From Lonepinella sp042485795 (lineage in GTDB: Bacteria > Pseudomonadota > Gammaproteobacteria > Enterobacterales > Pasteurellaceae), in the NCBI RefSeq assembly GCF_042485795.1, contig NZ_CP169368.1:1488001-1552000 (forward strand): DNA of 64,000 nucleotides. Direction: 5' to 3'. Of this stretch, positions 1-9,225 are shown one piece after another (within the stretch, counting starts at the first letter, position 1; every line of letters begins with the position of its first letter). The notes below the pieces were generated by a model, which was given only the letters and a program-made list of their open reading frames with translations, did not search any database and had not been told where the DNA came from. A program made the position numbers and the translations under genes.

Positions 1-1
1 T

Positions 2-1171
2 ACTCGCTCAAAAGCACAGGGGGAAAAAGAACTTTGTGAATTAAAAGCCTTTGCGGTTAAAAATTATAATGTAACCTATTTTGAACCTTGGGATATTGCC
101 TTTTATAGTGAAAAACAAAAACAAGCGTTATATGCTATCAATGATGAAGAACTTCGTCCTTATTTCCCTGAAGAACGGGTACTTTCAGGTTTATTTGAAC
201 TTGTGCAACGCATTTTTAATATTCGTGCAGTAGAACGTTTTGATGTGGAAACCTATCATAAAGATGTGCGTTTCTTTGATTTAATCGATCAGACGGATGA
301 AATACGCGGCAGTTTTTATTTAGATTTATACGCTCGTGAACACAAACGTGGTGGTGCATGGATGGATGATTGTATTGGTCGCAAACGAAAAACAGACGGC
401 TCATTACAAAAACCTGTCGCCTATTTAACCTGTAACTTTAATGCTCCAATCGGGGATAAACCAGCGTTATTTACTCACGATGAAGTCACTACTCTATTCC
501 ATGAATTTGGGCATGGTATTCATCATCTGTTAACGCTGATTGATGTGGGGGATGTGTCTGGGATTAATGGTGTGCCTTGGGATGCAGTGGAATTACCAAG
601 TCAATTTATGGAAAATTGGTGTTGGGAAGAAGATGCGTTAGCCTTTATTTCAGGGCATTATCAAACTGGTGAACCATTACCAAAAGAAAAATTAACACAG
701 TTGATTAAGGCAAAAAATTTCCAAGCTGCAATGTTTGTATTACGTCAATTAGAATTTGGCTTATTTGATTTCCGTCTGCATCATCATTATCAAGTGGGCA
801 AAGCTAATCAAGTGTTAGACACGTTAAAAGCCGTGAAAGATCAAGTGGCTGTGATTAAAGGTGTGGACTGGGTAAGAACCCCTCATAGTTTTAGCCATAT
901 TTTTGCTGGTGGTTATGCCGCAGGTTATTACAGCTATTTATGGGCAGAAGTATTATCCTCCGATGCCTATTCTCGCTTTGAAGAAGAGGGTATTTTTAAC
1001 CCTGTCACAGGACAATCTTTCCTTGATGAAATCTTAACTCGTGGTGGTTCAGAAGAACCGATGCAACTATTTGAGCGGTTCCGTGGTCGTAAACCAACCT
1101 TAGATGCGTTATTACGCCATAAAGGAATTTTGGACAAGGTGGAAAAAGCCCCCTGTGTCACGAAACAATAG
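2..1171 (+). CDS. prlC: Oligopeptidase A (M3 zinc metallopeptidase), 5' end missing
   Basis: The frame is open from base 2, so the gene starts before the window; about 389 C-terminal residues are present. The family cleaves short peptides, including signal-peptide fragments, in the cytosol. The zinc motif HEFGH is encoded at about 500-514, and the following helix carries ELPSQFMEN, whose glutamate supplies the third zinc ligand in M3 peptidases. The C-terminal part also has the typical SHIFAGGYAAGYYSYLWAE stretch that closes over the substrate. A GTG at 203 lies inside the conserved helical domain and is not a true start. The stop is followed by a short imperfect repeat (AACAATAGCRTCAC-like, about 1165-1205) and then a strong ribosome site for the next gene. 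Confidence 0.95.
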   Translation, partial: TRSKAQGEKELCELKAFAVKNYNVTYFEPWDIAFYSEKQKQALYAINDEELRPYFPEERVLSGLFELVQRIFNIRAVERFDVETYHKDVRFFDLIDQTDEIRGSFYLDLYAREHKRGGAWMDDCIGRKRKTDGSLQKPVAYLTCNFNAPIGDKPALFTHDEVTTLFHEFGHGIHHLLTLIDVGDVSGINGVPWDAVELPSQFMENWCWEEDALAFISGHYQTGEPLPKEKLTQLIKAKNFQAAMFVLRQLEFGLFDFRLHHHYQVGKANQVLDTLKAVKDQVAVIKGVDWVRTPHSFSHIFAGGYAAGYYSYLWAEVLSSDAYSRFEEEGIFNPVTGQSFLDEILTRGGSEEPMQLFERFRGRKPTLDALLRHKGILDKVEKAPCVTKQ

Positions 1172-1235
1172 CGTCACAAAACAATAGCATCACAAACAAT
1201 AGTCACTCTGTTAACAAATTAAGTAAGGAGGTTTT

Positions 1236-1982
1236 ATGAGTATTTTAGTCACTGGTGCATCCGCTGGTTTTGGTAAAGCTATATGTAAAAGTTTAGTTAA
1301 AGCTGGCTATAAAGTGATTGGTGCAGCACGCCGCTTAGAGAAATTACAGGCATTACAAACCGAACTAGGGGAGAATTTTTATCCCCTTGTGATGGATGTG
1401 TCAAAAACAAGCGAAATTAACACCGCACTTGCCAGCCTACCAACCGAATGGGCGGAGATTGAATTGTTAGTCAATAACGCTGGTCTTGCCCTAGGTTTAG
1501 AACCCGCTCATCAAGCGCATTTTGATGACTGGCTAACCATGATTAATACCAATATTATCGGTTTAACTTATTTAACTCGCCAAATTTTACCTAAAATGGT
1601 AGAACGCAACCAAGGGCATATTATTAATTTAGGCTCTATTGCTGGCACTTATCCCTATCCCGGTGGTAATGTTTATGGCGCAACCAAAGCCTTTGTTAAA
1701 CAATTTAGTTTAAATTTGAGAGCGGATTTAGCTGGTACAGCTATTCGAGTCACCAACGTTGAACCGGGGTTATGTGGCGGAACAGAATTCTCAAATGTGC
1801 GTTTTAAGGGGGATGATGAAAAAGCGGCTAACCTGTATAAAGGCACCAATGCTATTCAACCTGAAGATATTGCTAATGCCGTGTTATGGATTTATCAACA
1901 ACCTGCTCACGTGAATATTAATCGGATTGAGATTATGCCTGTGTCGCAGAGTTTTGCAGCATTGAATGTGGTGAAAAATTAG
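1236..1982 (+). CDS. ydfG: SDR-family NADP-dependent 3-hydroxy acid dehydrogenase (YdfG-like)
   Basis: A 248-residue classical short-chain dehydrogenase. The N-terminal nucleotide-binding motif is TGASAGFGKAI, followed by AARR, a basic patch typical of NADP preference. NNAG is at about residue 84, the catalytic serine lies in LGSIAGTYPYPGG, and the YGATK stretch gives the YxxxK pair. Family members of this length oxidise serine, 3-hydroxyisobutyrate and related 3-hydroxy acids and reduce malonic semialdehyde. TAAGGAGG sits just upstream of the ATG, an unusually good ribosome site. It follows prlC on the same strand with a 64-bp gap, so co-transcription is possible. The family call is firm; the exact substrate is inferred. 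Confidence 0.85.
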   Translation: MSILVTGASAGFGKAICKSLVKAGYKVIGAARRLEKLQALQTELGENFYPLVMDVSKTSEINTALASLPTEWAEIELLVNNAGLALGLEPAHQAHFDDWLTMINTNIIGLTYLTRQILPKMVERNQGHIINLGSIAGTYPYPGGNVYGATKAFVKQFSLNLRADLAGTAIRVTNVEPGLCGGTEFSNVRFKGDDEKAANLYKGTNAIQPEDIANAVLWIYQQPAHVNINRIEIMPVSQSFAALNVVKN

Positions 1983-2130
1983 CAAAAAAATACCGCACTT
2001 AGTAATTGATCTGCACCCCAACGGTTAAACTAACAACTAACTTACTAAGGTGCAAATTTTATGACCCAATATAATCATACCAAATATCTCTTTTCTATTC
2101 CCTTTTTCTAAATTCTCCCCTTGAAATTTC

Positions 2131-2157
2131 GAACATTTTCCCCATTTTCTTGTCATA
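2131..2157 (+). promoter_or_regulatory. Possible sigma-E-like promoter of the htrA gene
   Basis: GAACAT, 15 bp, then GTCATA lies about 45 bp before the htrA start. This resembles the extracytoplasmic sigma-E pattern (GGAACTT, 16 bp, TCTGA-like), and envelope proteases of this class are often sigma-E targets. The match is partial, so this is only a candidate. Confidence 0.25.
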
Positions 2158-2200
2158 TTCATACGCAAACTATTAACTTAATTTTAGATAAGGAAATATT

Positions 2201-3583
2201 ATGAAAATGAAAAAAACTGGTTTTGCCTTAACAGCTATCGCATTAGGATTAAGCGTATTAAGCACACCAATTATGAGTATGGCAGAATTACCGAATGAAG
2301 TGGTTGGCACAACATTACCGAGCCTTGCTCCGATGTTAGAAAAAGTGCTTCCTGCCGTTGTTTCAATTAATGTAGAGGGCAAAGAAAAAAATACCGTTGG
2401 AAATCAAGATATTCCAGAAGAATTTCGTTTTTTCTTCGGTGATGATTTTTTTGGCAACCGTAACTCTAGCCCACGTCAATTTAGAGGCATGGGGTCTGGG
2501 GTAATTATTAATGCAGAAAAAGGCTATGTTTTAACTAATAATCACGTTATCAACAATGCTGATAAAATTACTATTACGTTACAAGATGGTCGAGAATTAA
2601 AAGGTAAAGTAGTCGGTGCGGATAAACAATCTGACGTAGCCTTAGTACAAGTAGAAAATCCAAAAAACTTAACTGAAATTAGCATAGCAGATAGTGATAA
2701 ATTACGTGTTGGTGATTTCACTATTGCGGTGGGTAATCCATTTGGTTTAGGTCAAACAGTAACCTCTGGTATTGTTTCTGCACTTGGTCGCTCGACAGGT
2801 TCAGATAGTGGGACTTATGAAAACTATATTCAAACAGATGCTGCGGTTAACCGTGGTAATTCTGGCGGTCCATTAATCAATTTAAAAGGTGAATTAATCG
2901 GTATTAACACTGCCATTATCTCACCAAGTGGTGGTAATGCTGGAATCGCTTTTGCTATTCCGTCAAATATGGCAAACAATCTAGTACAACAAATTATTGA
3001 ATTTGGTGAAGTTCGCCGAGGTATGTTAGGTATTAAAGGTGGCGAACTCAATGCCGATTTAGCCAAAGCCTTTAATATTGATGCTCAACAAGGGGCATTT
3101 ATTAGTGAAGTGTTACCAAATTCCGCAGCAGAAAAAGCAGGTCTAAAAGCAGGTGATGTCATCACTGAATTAAATGGTCAAAGAATTAAAAGTTTTGCTG
3201 AATTACGGGCTAAAATTGCCACTTCGGGTGCTGGCAAAAAATTCGAATTAACTTATTTACGTGATGGTAAAACCCAAAAATCTGAAGTTACGTTACAAGC
3301 AGATGATTTATCAAAATCAGGCGAAACTAGCACGGATAATATTTTACCAGCCCTTGAAGGTGCTTCTTTAACTAACGGAAAAGAAGGTATAGAAATTGAA
3401 AAAATCGAAAAGAACTCACCAGCCTCACAAGCGGGATTAAAAGTAGGTGATGTGATTGTAGGCGTTAATCGTCAACCAGTGAAAACCTTAAAAGACTTAC
3501 GCGATGCGTTAGATGAAAAACCGTCTGCTATTGCTCTTAATGTAAAACGCGGTCAAAATAATTTCTATTTATTAGTGCAGTAA
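2201..3583 (+). CDS. degQ: Periplasmic serine protease, HtrA/DegQ family
   Basis: A 460-residue envelope protease and chaperone that degrades misfolded periplasmic proteins. A signal peptide covers about residues 1-28 (charged MKMKK, hydrophobic core, cleavage near SMA). The chymotrypsin-like domain shows the full triad: H115 in TNNHVIN, D145 in QSDVAL and S221 in GNSGGP. Two PDZ domains follow, at about 270-365 and 375-460. The FFFGDDFFG loop after the first strand is the LA loop region that stabilises hexamers in DegP and DegQ. Its length fits DegQ/HtrA rather than DegS, which has one PDZ domain. It is monocistronic and ends in a hairpin shared with the convergent folE. Confidence 0.93.
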   Translation: MKMKKTGFALTAIALGLSVLSTPIMSMAELPNEVVGTTLPSLAPMLEKVLPAVVSINVEGKEKNTVGNQDIPEEFRFFFGDDFFGNRNSSPRQFRGMGSGVIINAEKGYVLTNNHVINNADKITITLQDGRELKGKVVGADKQSDVALVQVENPKNLTEISIADSDKLRVGDFTIAVGNPFGLGQTVTSGIVSALGRSTGSDSGTYENYIQTDAAVNRGNSGGPLINLKGELIGINTAIISPSGGNAGIAFAIPSNMANNLVQQIIEFGEVRRGMLGIKGGELNADLAKAFNIDAQQGAFISEVLPNSAAEKAGLKAGDVITELNGQRIKSFAELRAKIATSGAGKKFELTYLRDGKTQKSEVTLQADDLSKSGETSTDNILPALEGASLTNGKEGIEIEKIEKNSPASQAGLKVGDVIVGVNRQPVKTLKDLRDALDEKPSAIALNVKRGQNNFYLLVQ

Positions 3584-3595
3584 GTTGAAAATATT

Positions 3596-3622
3596 GTGGG
3601 GGCAAACCAATAATGCCCCCAC
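3596..3622. terminator. Hairpin between convergent htrA and folE
   Basis: GTGGGGGCA and TGCCCCCAC form a perfect 9-bp GC-rich stem with a 9-base loop, placed between the two stop codons. There is no long T run, so termination strength is uncertain. Confidence 0.6.
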
Positions 3623-3631
3623 GAATTTAAA

Positions 3632-4288
3632 CTATTTATTAATCAAACTTAAAAACTCTTTCCTTGTTTCCCGATCATCAAGAAATACACCACCAAAAGC
3701 TGAAGTGACCGTGTAACTATTACTGTCTTTAATACCCCGACATTTCACACAAAAATGAGTGGCTTTTACATAAACTGCTACATCTTCGGTTTCTAAAATG
3801 GTTTGAAAGGCTAATAAAATTTGCTCAGTTAAACGTTCTTGTACTTGTGGACGTTGGGCAAAAAATGCCACTACTCGATTGATCTTAGATAATCCAATTA
3901 CCCATTTTTTCGGGTAATATGCAACGGAAACCGTGCCGTCAATAGTCACAAAATGATGCTCACAAGTGCTAGTTAATGTTACATCATTCACCAATACCAT
4001 TTCGCTGACTTTCATGCGATTTTCAATGTTGGTAATTTTGGGGAAATTGGCATAATCCAATCCACTAAAAATCTCATCAACAAACATTTTGGCTAAACGG
4101 TGTGGGGTTTCTTCAATACTATCATCCGTTAAATCCAGTCCAATTAATGCCAACACATCACGCATTTTACTTTCAATTTCATCACGGCGTTGATCTTTGC
4201 TTTTGGAAAGGTGGATCATCGGGGTTTCAATCCCTTTTGCTAGCAAGGCATCACGCACCTTAATAGCCTCTGTTGAAATATTGCTCAT
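3632..4288 (-). CDS. folE: GTP cyclohydrolase I
   Basis: A 218-residue enzyme that converts GTP to 7,8-dihydroneopterin triphosphate, the first step of folate synthesis. Zinc ligands are visible: the cysteine and histidine of TCEHHFV and the cysteine of HFCVKCRG. The YYPKKWVIGLSKINR and RPQVQERLTEQI motifs of the family are intact. The length matches E. coli FolE. GGAG lies six bases before the ATG. It is divergent from moeA; both consume or derive from GTP-based pterin chemistry, but nothing shows shared regulation. Confidence 0.97.
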   Translation of the reverse strand: MSNISTEAIKVRDALLAKGIETPMIHLSKSKDQRRDEIESKMRDVLALIGLDLTDDSIEETPHRLAKMFVDEIFSGLDYANFPKITNIENRMKVSEMVLVNDVTLTSTCEHHFVTIDGTVSVAYYPKKWVIGLSKINRVVAFFAQRPQVQERLTEQILLAFQTILETEDVAVYVKATHFCVKCRGIKDSNSYTVTSAFGGVFLDDRETRKEFLSLINK

Positions 4289-4355
4289 TTACGACTCCCA
4301 TAAAATATCGGCTATTCTAGCAAACATTCAAGTAAGAATAAAACCAGAATATTCA

Positions 4356-4385
4356 TTAACATGATGAAAAATTTTGGTATAGAAT
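4356..4385 (+). promoter_or_regulatory. Candidate sigma-70 promoter of moeA-moeB
   Basis: TTAACA at 4356-4361, an 18-bp spacer and TAGAAT at 4380-4385, about 35 bp before the moeA start. No molybdenum-cofactor riboswitch fold was recognised in this 131-bp gap. Confidence 0.4.
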
Positions 4386-4419
4386 AAACATATTAGTCAT
4401 ATTTGATAAAAGGATTCCT

Positions 4420-5631
4420 ATGCTCACTCTACAACAAGCCCTAGATAAAATACTTAATACACTCCCAGCCCCCACCACTCATCACAAAGTTAGCCTTGAG
4501 CAAGCTGTGAATTTAGTTTGTGCGGAAGATGTAATTTCGCCGATTAATGTACCATCATTTGATAATTCCGCAATGGATGGCTACGCAGTACGCTTGGCAG
4601 ATTTGGATAAATCACTTACTTTATCCGTGGCTGGTAAATCCTTTGCTGGTAATCCATTTATGGGTGAATGGCAAGCTCAAAGTGCGGTGCGAATTATGAC
4701 AGGAGCAATGTTACCAGTAGAAGCAGATACAGTGGTGATACAAGAAGATGTGTTACTTAATGATAATGGTACGATCACTCTTTCCGAACTCCCTAAAAAA
4801 AATCAAAACATTCGTAGAATCGGGGAAGATGTGAAAATCGGGGATGTAGTGTTAAAAAAAGGACAAAAACTCACCGCGGTTTCCTTGCCATTACTGGCAT
4901 CCCTAGGTATTTGTGATATAGAAGTTTATCCTCGTTTAAAAGTGGCGGTGCTTTCCACTGGTGATGAACTCGTGTCAGTGGGACAACCGTTGCAAGCGGG
5001 ACAAATTTACGATACTAACCGTTTTACCGTGAAATTAATGCTCGAAAAACTCGGCTGTGAAGTGTTAGATTTTGGTATTTTGCCAGATAATGAACAGCAA
5101 TTTGAACAGGCGTTTTTAACGGCTCAAGAGCAAGCAGATTTATTGATCACCAGTGGTGGCGTATCGGTAGGTGAAGCGGATTTCACCAAAACTGTGTTAG
5201 AAAAAATCGGTGAAGTAAATTTCTGGAAATTGGCAATGAAACCTGGTAAACCTTTTGCCTTTGGTAAATTGCCGAATGCGTGGTTTTGCGGATTACCTGG
5301 CAATCCTGTTTCCGCATTAGTCACCTTTTATCAGCTGGTGCAGCCCGTGATTGCTCGTTTGTCAGGGGCAGATTACAAACCCGCTACCCTATTACATGCC
5401 ACTGCCATTGCACCAATGAAAAAAGCGGTTGGACGATTGGATTTTCAGCGAGGTTTTTATCAGGTCAATCCACAAGGAAAAATTGAAGTGCAAGCTGTCG
5501 GTTTTCAAGGTTCGCACCTGTTTAGTGCTTTTGTGAAAAGCAACTGTTTTATTCGTATTGAACAACAGCGTGGCAATGTGGCGGTGGGGGAAACCGTGAT
5601 AATTGAGCCATTTAGTGATTTGTTAGGTTGA
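4420..5631 (+). CDS. moeA: Molybdopterin molybdenumtransferase
   Basis: A 403-residue cytosolic enzyme that inserts molybdate into adenylylated molybdopterin, the last step of Moco synthesis. Domain order matches MoeA: an N-terminal region with the signature PSFDNSAMDGYA at about residue 45, the IMTGAMLP motif, the MPT-binding domain with STGDEL and SGGVSVGEADF, the MKPGKP motif, GLPGNPVSA, and the C-terminal domain. AAGGA precedes the start. Its stop is two bases from the moeB ATG, so the two genes are translationally linked. The family, length and motifs all agree. Confidence 0.97.
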   Translation: MLTLQQALDKILNTLPAPTTHHKVSLEQAVNLVCAEDVISPINVPSFDNSAMDGYAVRLADLDKSLTLSVAGKSFAGNPFMGEWQAQSAVRIMTGAMLPVEADTVVIQEDVLLNDNGTITLSELPKKNQNIRRIGEDVKIGDVVLKKGQKLTAVSLPLLASLGICDIEVYPRLKVAVLSTGDELVSVGQPLQAGQIYDTNRFTVKLMLEKLGCEVLDFGILPDNEQQFEQAFLTAQEQADLLITSGGVSVGEADFTKTVLEKIGEVNFWKLAMKPGKPFAFGKLPNAWFCGLPGNPVSALVTFYQLVQPVIARLSGADYKPATLLHATAIAPMKKAVGRLDFQRGFYQVNPQGKIEVQAVGFQGSHLFSAFVKSNCFIRIEQQRGNVAVGETVIIEPFSDLLG

Positions 5632-5633
5632 AA

Positions 5634-6356
5634 ATGGTTGAATTAAATTATTCCGAAGAATTACGTTACAACCGCCAGATTATTTTAAAAGCGGTGGATT
5701 TTGATGGTCAAGAAAAACTCAAAGCCAGCCGAATGTTAATTGTCGGCTTAGGTGGTTTAGGTTGCTCCGCCAGCCAATATCTTGCTGCCGCTGGCGTGGG
5801 ACATTTAACTTTATTGGATTTCGATACGGTTTCTTTATCCAATTTACAACGACAAATACTACACACAGACCAATACATTGGTATGCCAAAGGTACAATCT
5901 GCCCAAATTGCCTTACAAGCCATTAATCCACATATTGAAATTAACACCATTAATGACAAATTAACGGAAAAAAATTTAGCTGAACTGATCCAGCAATTTG
6001 ACGTAGTGTTAGATTGTACCGATAATGTGGAAAGCCGTAACCAACTCGATCGTGGTTGCCAAGCGGCGGTTGTGCCATTAGTGTCAGGATCAGCAATTCG
6101 TATGGAAGGACAGGTTTCTGTTTTCACTTATGAACCGAACACCCCGACCTATCGTCATTTAAGCCAATTATTTGGGGAAAATACATTAAGTTGCGTTGAA
6201 GCTGGTGTACTTTCACCGATTGTTGGCATTGTAGGCTCAATTCAGGCATTGGAAGCGATTAAAGTGCGGTTAAATATCGGCAAATTTTTAACAGGGCGAT
6301 TGTTGATCATTGATGGCATGTCTATGACATTTCGAGAAGTCAAATTACCTTGTTAG
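5634..6356 (+). CDS. moeB: Molybdopterin-synthase adenylyltransferase (no zinc cysteines)
   Basis: A 240-residue E1-like enzyme that adenylates the C-terminus of MoaD so that it can be thiolated. It shows the nucleotide loop GLGGLGCSAS, the helix RYNRQI, DFDTVSLSNLQRQ, DCTDN and the SCVEAGV loop cysteine. The ATG at 5634 is preferred over the TTG at 5628: it gives the usual MxEL start and AGG stands upstream. Oddity: the two CxxC pairs that bind structural zinc in E. coli MoeB are absent. The first position reads PTYRHLS, and the protein ends at KLPC with no second pair. Adenylation residues look intact, so activity is likely kept. Confidence 0.93.
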   Translation: MVELNYSEELRYNRQIILKAVDFDGQEKLKASRMLIVGLGGLGCSASQYLAAAGVGHLTLLDFDTVSLSNLQRQILHTDQYIGMPKVQSAQIALQAINPHIEINTINDKLTEKNLAELIQQFDVVLDCTDNVESRNQLDRGCQAAVVPLVSGSAIRMEGQVSVFTYEPNTPTYRHLSQLFGENTLSCVEAGVLSPIVGIVGSIQALEAIKVRLNIGKFLTGRLLIIDGMSMTFREVKLPC

Positions 6357-6442
6357 TTTAAATTTTTTATTCAACGTATTTATTCTTTTTTGAATAAATC
6401 GTTCATCTACTTTTATTTAGAAAAATTATAGGGGAAGAAACA

Positions 6443-7450
6443 ATGAAAAAATCATTGTTTGGCTTGGCTATTGTCGGAATTATTACCTTTATAGCCAAAG
6501 TATTATCTTTTTCAAGCATCGCAAATCATCTACATTTTGGTGCATTAACTCTTGCCATTTTGGCAGGTTTATTAATCGGCAATACACTCTATCCCAGATG
6601 GCAAGCTAAAGCCCATGATGGCGTAACCTTTGCCAAAGGTAAACTGTTGCGAATCGGGATTGTGTTGTATGGTTTTCATATTACCTTTCAAGACATAGCT
6701 CAAGTGGGAATAAATGCTATTATAAGTGATGCTATTATGCTTATTTTCACTTTTTTTATCACCTGTGCATTAGGGATTTATTTGCTCAAAATCGACAAGC
6801 AAATTGTTTATCTCACCGCTGCTGGCTGTAGTATTTGTGGTGCAGCTGCGATTTTAGCAACTGAACCTGTCGTCAAAACAGATTCCCATAAAGTTTCTGT
6901 TGCCATTGCCTTAATCGTGATTTTTGGCACTATTTCAATGTTTATCTACCCTGTTTTTTATGACTATATGCAAGGTTTAACGGATAATCAATTTGGTATT
7001 TATATTGGCTCATCTATTCATGAAGTGGCTCAAGTTTATACCGCAGGAAAAAATATTAATCCAGAAGTTGCCAATGTTTCAGTCATTACCAAAATGTTAC
7101 GTGTCATGATGCTCGCACCATTTTTAATCTTTCTTTCACTCTATTTACATAAACAACAAAATGAAACGGGTGAAAAAAGCAAATTTAATATGCCGTGGTT
7201 TGCTTTATATTTTATTTTGGTGGCAGTGTTTAATTCGTTCCAATTATTACCTGAACCGTTAGTCCAAATTTTAATTCAGATTGATGGTATTTTATTAATG
7301 ATGTCAATGACAGCTCTCGGCTTAACCACCCATATTAGTGCCATTAAACAAGCTGGTGTAAAACCATTGATTTTAGGCTTTCTGGTCTTTTTATGGCTAG
7401 TAATTGGCGGATTTGTGGTGAATTTTGCGATGCAAAATTTGTTTGCTTAA
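6443..7450 (+). CDS. yeiH: YeiH-family (UPF0324) putative sulfate exporter
   Basis: A 335-residue inner-membrane protein with about ten predicted hydrophobic helices. The family signature GCSICGAAAILATEP and the later HEVAQVYTAG motif are both present, which makes the family call firm. The family is annotated as a putative sulfate exporter mostly from context, so substrate is not established here. GGGGAAG precedes the ATG. It is 86 bp from moeB and probably has its own promoter in the AT-rich gap, with termination at the uptake-sequence hairpin that follows. Confidence 0.85.
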   Translation: MKKSLFGLAIVGIITFIAKVLSFSSIANHLHFGALTLAILAGLLIGNTLYPRWQAKAHDGVTFAKGKLLRIGIVLYGFHITFQDIAQVGINAIISDAIMLIFTFFITCALGIYLLKIDKQIVYLTAAGCSICGAAAILATEPVVKTDSHKVSVAIALIVIFGTISMFIYPVFYDYMQGLTDNQFGIYIGSSIHEVAQVYTAGKNINPEVANVSVITKMLRVMMLAPFLIFLSLYLHKQQNETGEKSKFNMPWFALYFILVAVFNSFQLLPEPLVQILIQIDGILLMMSMTALGLTTHISAIKQAGVKPLILGFLVFLWLVIGGFVVNFAMQNLFA

Positions 7451-7456
7451 CTAAAA

Positions 7457-7494
7457 AAGTGCGGTGAAAAAAACAAATATTTTTCACCGCACTT
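7457..7494. terminator. Inverted uptake-sequence pair acting as terminator
   Basis: AAGTGCGGTGAAAA and its exact complement TTTTCACCGCACTT form a 14-bp stem between two convergent genes. Each arm contains a complete 9-base Pasteurellaceae uptake core. Confidence 0.8.
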
Positions 7495-7517
7495 CGCCTT
7501 TATAGTAACCTGATTAA

Positions 7518-7874
7518 TTAAAAATTAATCACCTTATCCGCCCATAAAGTCCAAGCTGATACGTCATCTAACGTCCCGACACTCACACCTTGCACTAACG
7601 GTAAATGTGTGATGCCTCGAGCTTTGGTGCAACTGGTACAAAGTTTGGCTTCCGCCCCTAGACCCGTCAAAATTTCTAGGGTTTGTTGTACATTGTAACC
7701 ATCATTCGGGTTTTGACCTGCTAAACCAGACAATACAGAATCAGAAAAGAAAAAGGCTTTAATTTCTACTTCCTTGCTATTATCTTCTAACAAATTGACT
7801 GCATGTCTTAAACCATTAAAGGTTTTTTCCGTACCGTAAGGTGACTCATTAAAAATAAATAGAATTTTTTGCAT
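7518..7874 (-). CDS. DsrE-family protein (YchN-like)
   Basis: A 118-residue small cytosolic protein of the DsrE/YchN fold. The N-terminus is a beta strand followed by a nucleotide-style loop, and LCTSCTKARGI carries conserved cysteines that in sulfur-relay relatives act in persulfide transfer. YchN itself is a hexamer of unknown function. It is 19 bp downstream of the purine permease on the same strand and is probably co-transcribed with it, although no functional link is evident. Confidence 0.75.
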   Translation of the reverse strand: MQKILFIFNESPYGTEKTFNGLRHAVNLLEDNSKEVEIKAFFFSDSVLSGLAGQNPNDGYNVQQTLEILTGLGAEAKLCTSCTKARGITHLPLVQGVSVGTLDDVSAWTLWADKVINF

Positions 7875-7893
7875 ATATAGCTCCCAGTAGTAA

Positions 7894-9189
7894 TTACCCT
7901 ACCCAAATAAATTTAATTAGAAATAAAATTGATACGACCCATACTGAAGCGTTAATTTCTTTGAAACGTCCCGTACAGGCTTTCATTATACAGTAAGTGA
8001 TAAAACCAAAGGCAATCCCTTCCGTAATGGAATAAGTAAATGGCATCATGGCAGTGGTGATAAAAGCAGGAGTTGCTTCGGTTAAATCGTCCCATTTCAC
8101 TTCAATTAAGCTAGATGCCATTAAAATTCCCACAAATACCAAGGCACCAGCCGTTGCATAAGAGGGGACTAAACCTGCTAATGGTGAAAAGAAAATGGTT
8201 AATAGGAATAATATGCCAACGACAACCGCTGTTAAACCTGTACGACCGCCGACAGATACGCCTGAGCCACTTTCAATATACGTACTGATCGCAGAAGTTC
8301 CCATAAATGATCCTACCATAGCAGAGGTACTATCCACTAATAATGCTTGTTTCATTCGTGGAAAACGACCCTTTTCATCGGCAAAGCCCGCTTTGGTAGT
8401 TACCGCAATTAAAGTACCTGATGAGTCAAATAAGTTGACTAATAAGAACGAGAAGATGATGCCGAGTAAGCCAACATCAAATGCACCTGCAATATCCACT
8501 TGCCCCACCACGGAATCTAAACTCGGTGGCATGGATATTACACCGCTAAATTTTACCGCAGGGTCAAAAATCAAGGCTAATGCTGTAATTACTACAATAG
8601 ACACCAATACGCCAGAATGTACGCCTTTGGCAGATAACACCACGATGATGAAAAAGCCTAAAATGCCCATTAGGATTTTCGGATCATGTAAATCACCTAA
8701 TGCAACCAAAGTCGCTTCATTTGGTACGATTAAGCCCATATTTTTAAACCCGATTAAGGCGATTAATAAACCAATTCCAGCCCCAATCCCAACACGTAAA
8801 CCTTTTGGAATGGCAGACATAAACCAGTAACGGATTTGTAGTACAGTGAGCAAAAATAAGCCAACTGAACCTAAGAAAATCGCCCCCATACCTACTTGCC
8901 ATGAATAGCCAAGTTTTAACACTACAACATAGGCAAAAAAGGCATTTAATCCCATTGCTGGGGCAAGGGCTATGGGTAAGTTACTAAATAAGCCCATAGC
9001 AATGGTACCAAAAGCGGCAATTAAACAAGTCGTAACAAACACAACTTGGGTATCCATGCCTGCCACGCCTAAAATAGAGGGGTTGACAAATACGATATAG
9101 ACCATCGTGAAAAAGGTGGTTATCCCTGCTATCACTTCGGTTCTGGCATTACTGCCCTTTTGTTTTAGCTGAAAAAGTTTTTCGAGCAT
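7894..9189 (-). CDS. NCS2-family purine permease (AzgA/GhxP-like)
   Basis: A 431-residue integral membrane transporter, N-terminal motif LEKLFQLKQKGSNARTEV then AGITTFFTMVYIVFVNPSIL, typical of the adenine/guanine/hypoxanthine subgroup of NCS2. The conserved AMGLNAFFAY segment, the LFDSSGTL motif of TM8 and the SGSGVSVGGRTGLTAVV stretch are intact. It imports a purine base with protons. A second member lies at 52904-54217 on the same strand; that copy has a PurR box, this one has no recognisable box in its short leader. AAGGAACC lies before the ATG. Which purine it prefers cannot be told by eye. Confidence 0.88.
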   Translation of the reverse strand: MLEKLFQLKQKGSNARTEVIAGITTFFTMVYIVFVNPSILGVAGMDTQVVFVTTCLIAAFGTIAMGLFSNLPIALAPAMGLNAFFAYVVVLKLGYSWQVGMGAIFLGSVGLFLLTVLQIRYWFMSAIPKGLRVGIGAGIGLLIALIGFKNMGLIVPNEATLVALGDLHDPKILMGILGFFIIVVLSAKGVHSGVLVSIVVITALALIFDPAVKFSGVISMPPSLDSVVGQVDIAGAFDVGLLGIIFSFLLVNLFDSSGTLIAVTTKAGFADEKGRFPRMKQALLVDSTSAMVGSFMGTSAISTYIESGSGVSVGGRTGLTAVVVGILFLLTIFFSPLAGLVPSYATAGALVFVGILMASSLIEVKWDDLTEATPAFITTAMMPFTYSITEGIAFGFITYCIMKACTGRFKEINASVWVVSILFLIKFIWVG

Positions 9190-9225
9190 AGTGGTTCCTT
9201 AACGTTGAAAATGATTGGTTATAGA

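Noticed and set aside
8195..8830. 211-codon frame opposite the purine permease
   Set aside because: Low-complexity shadow of membrane-helix codons, rich in P, T, N and K; no start signals.
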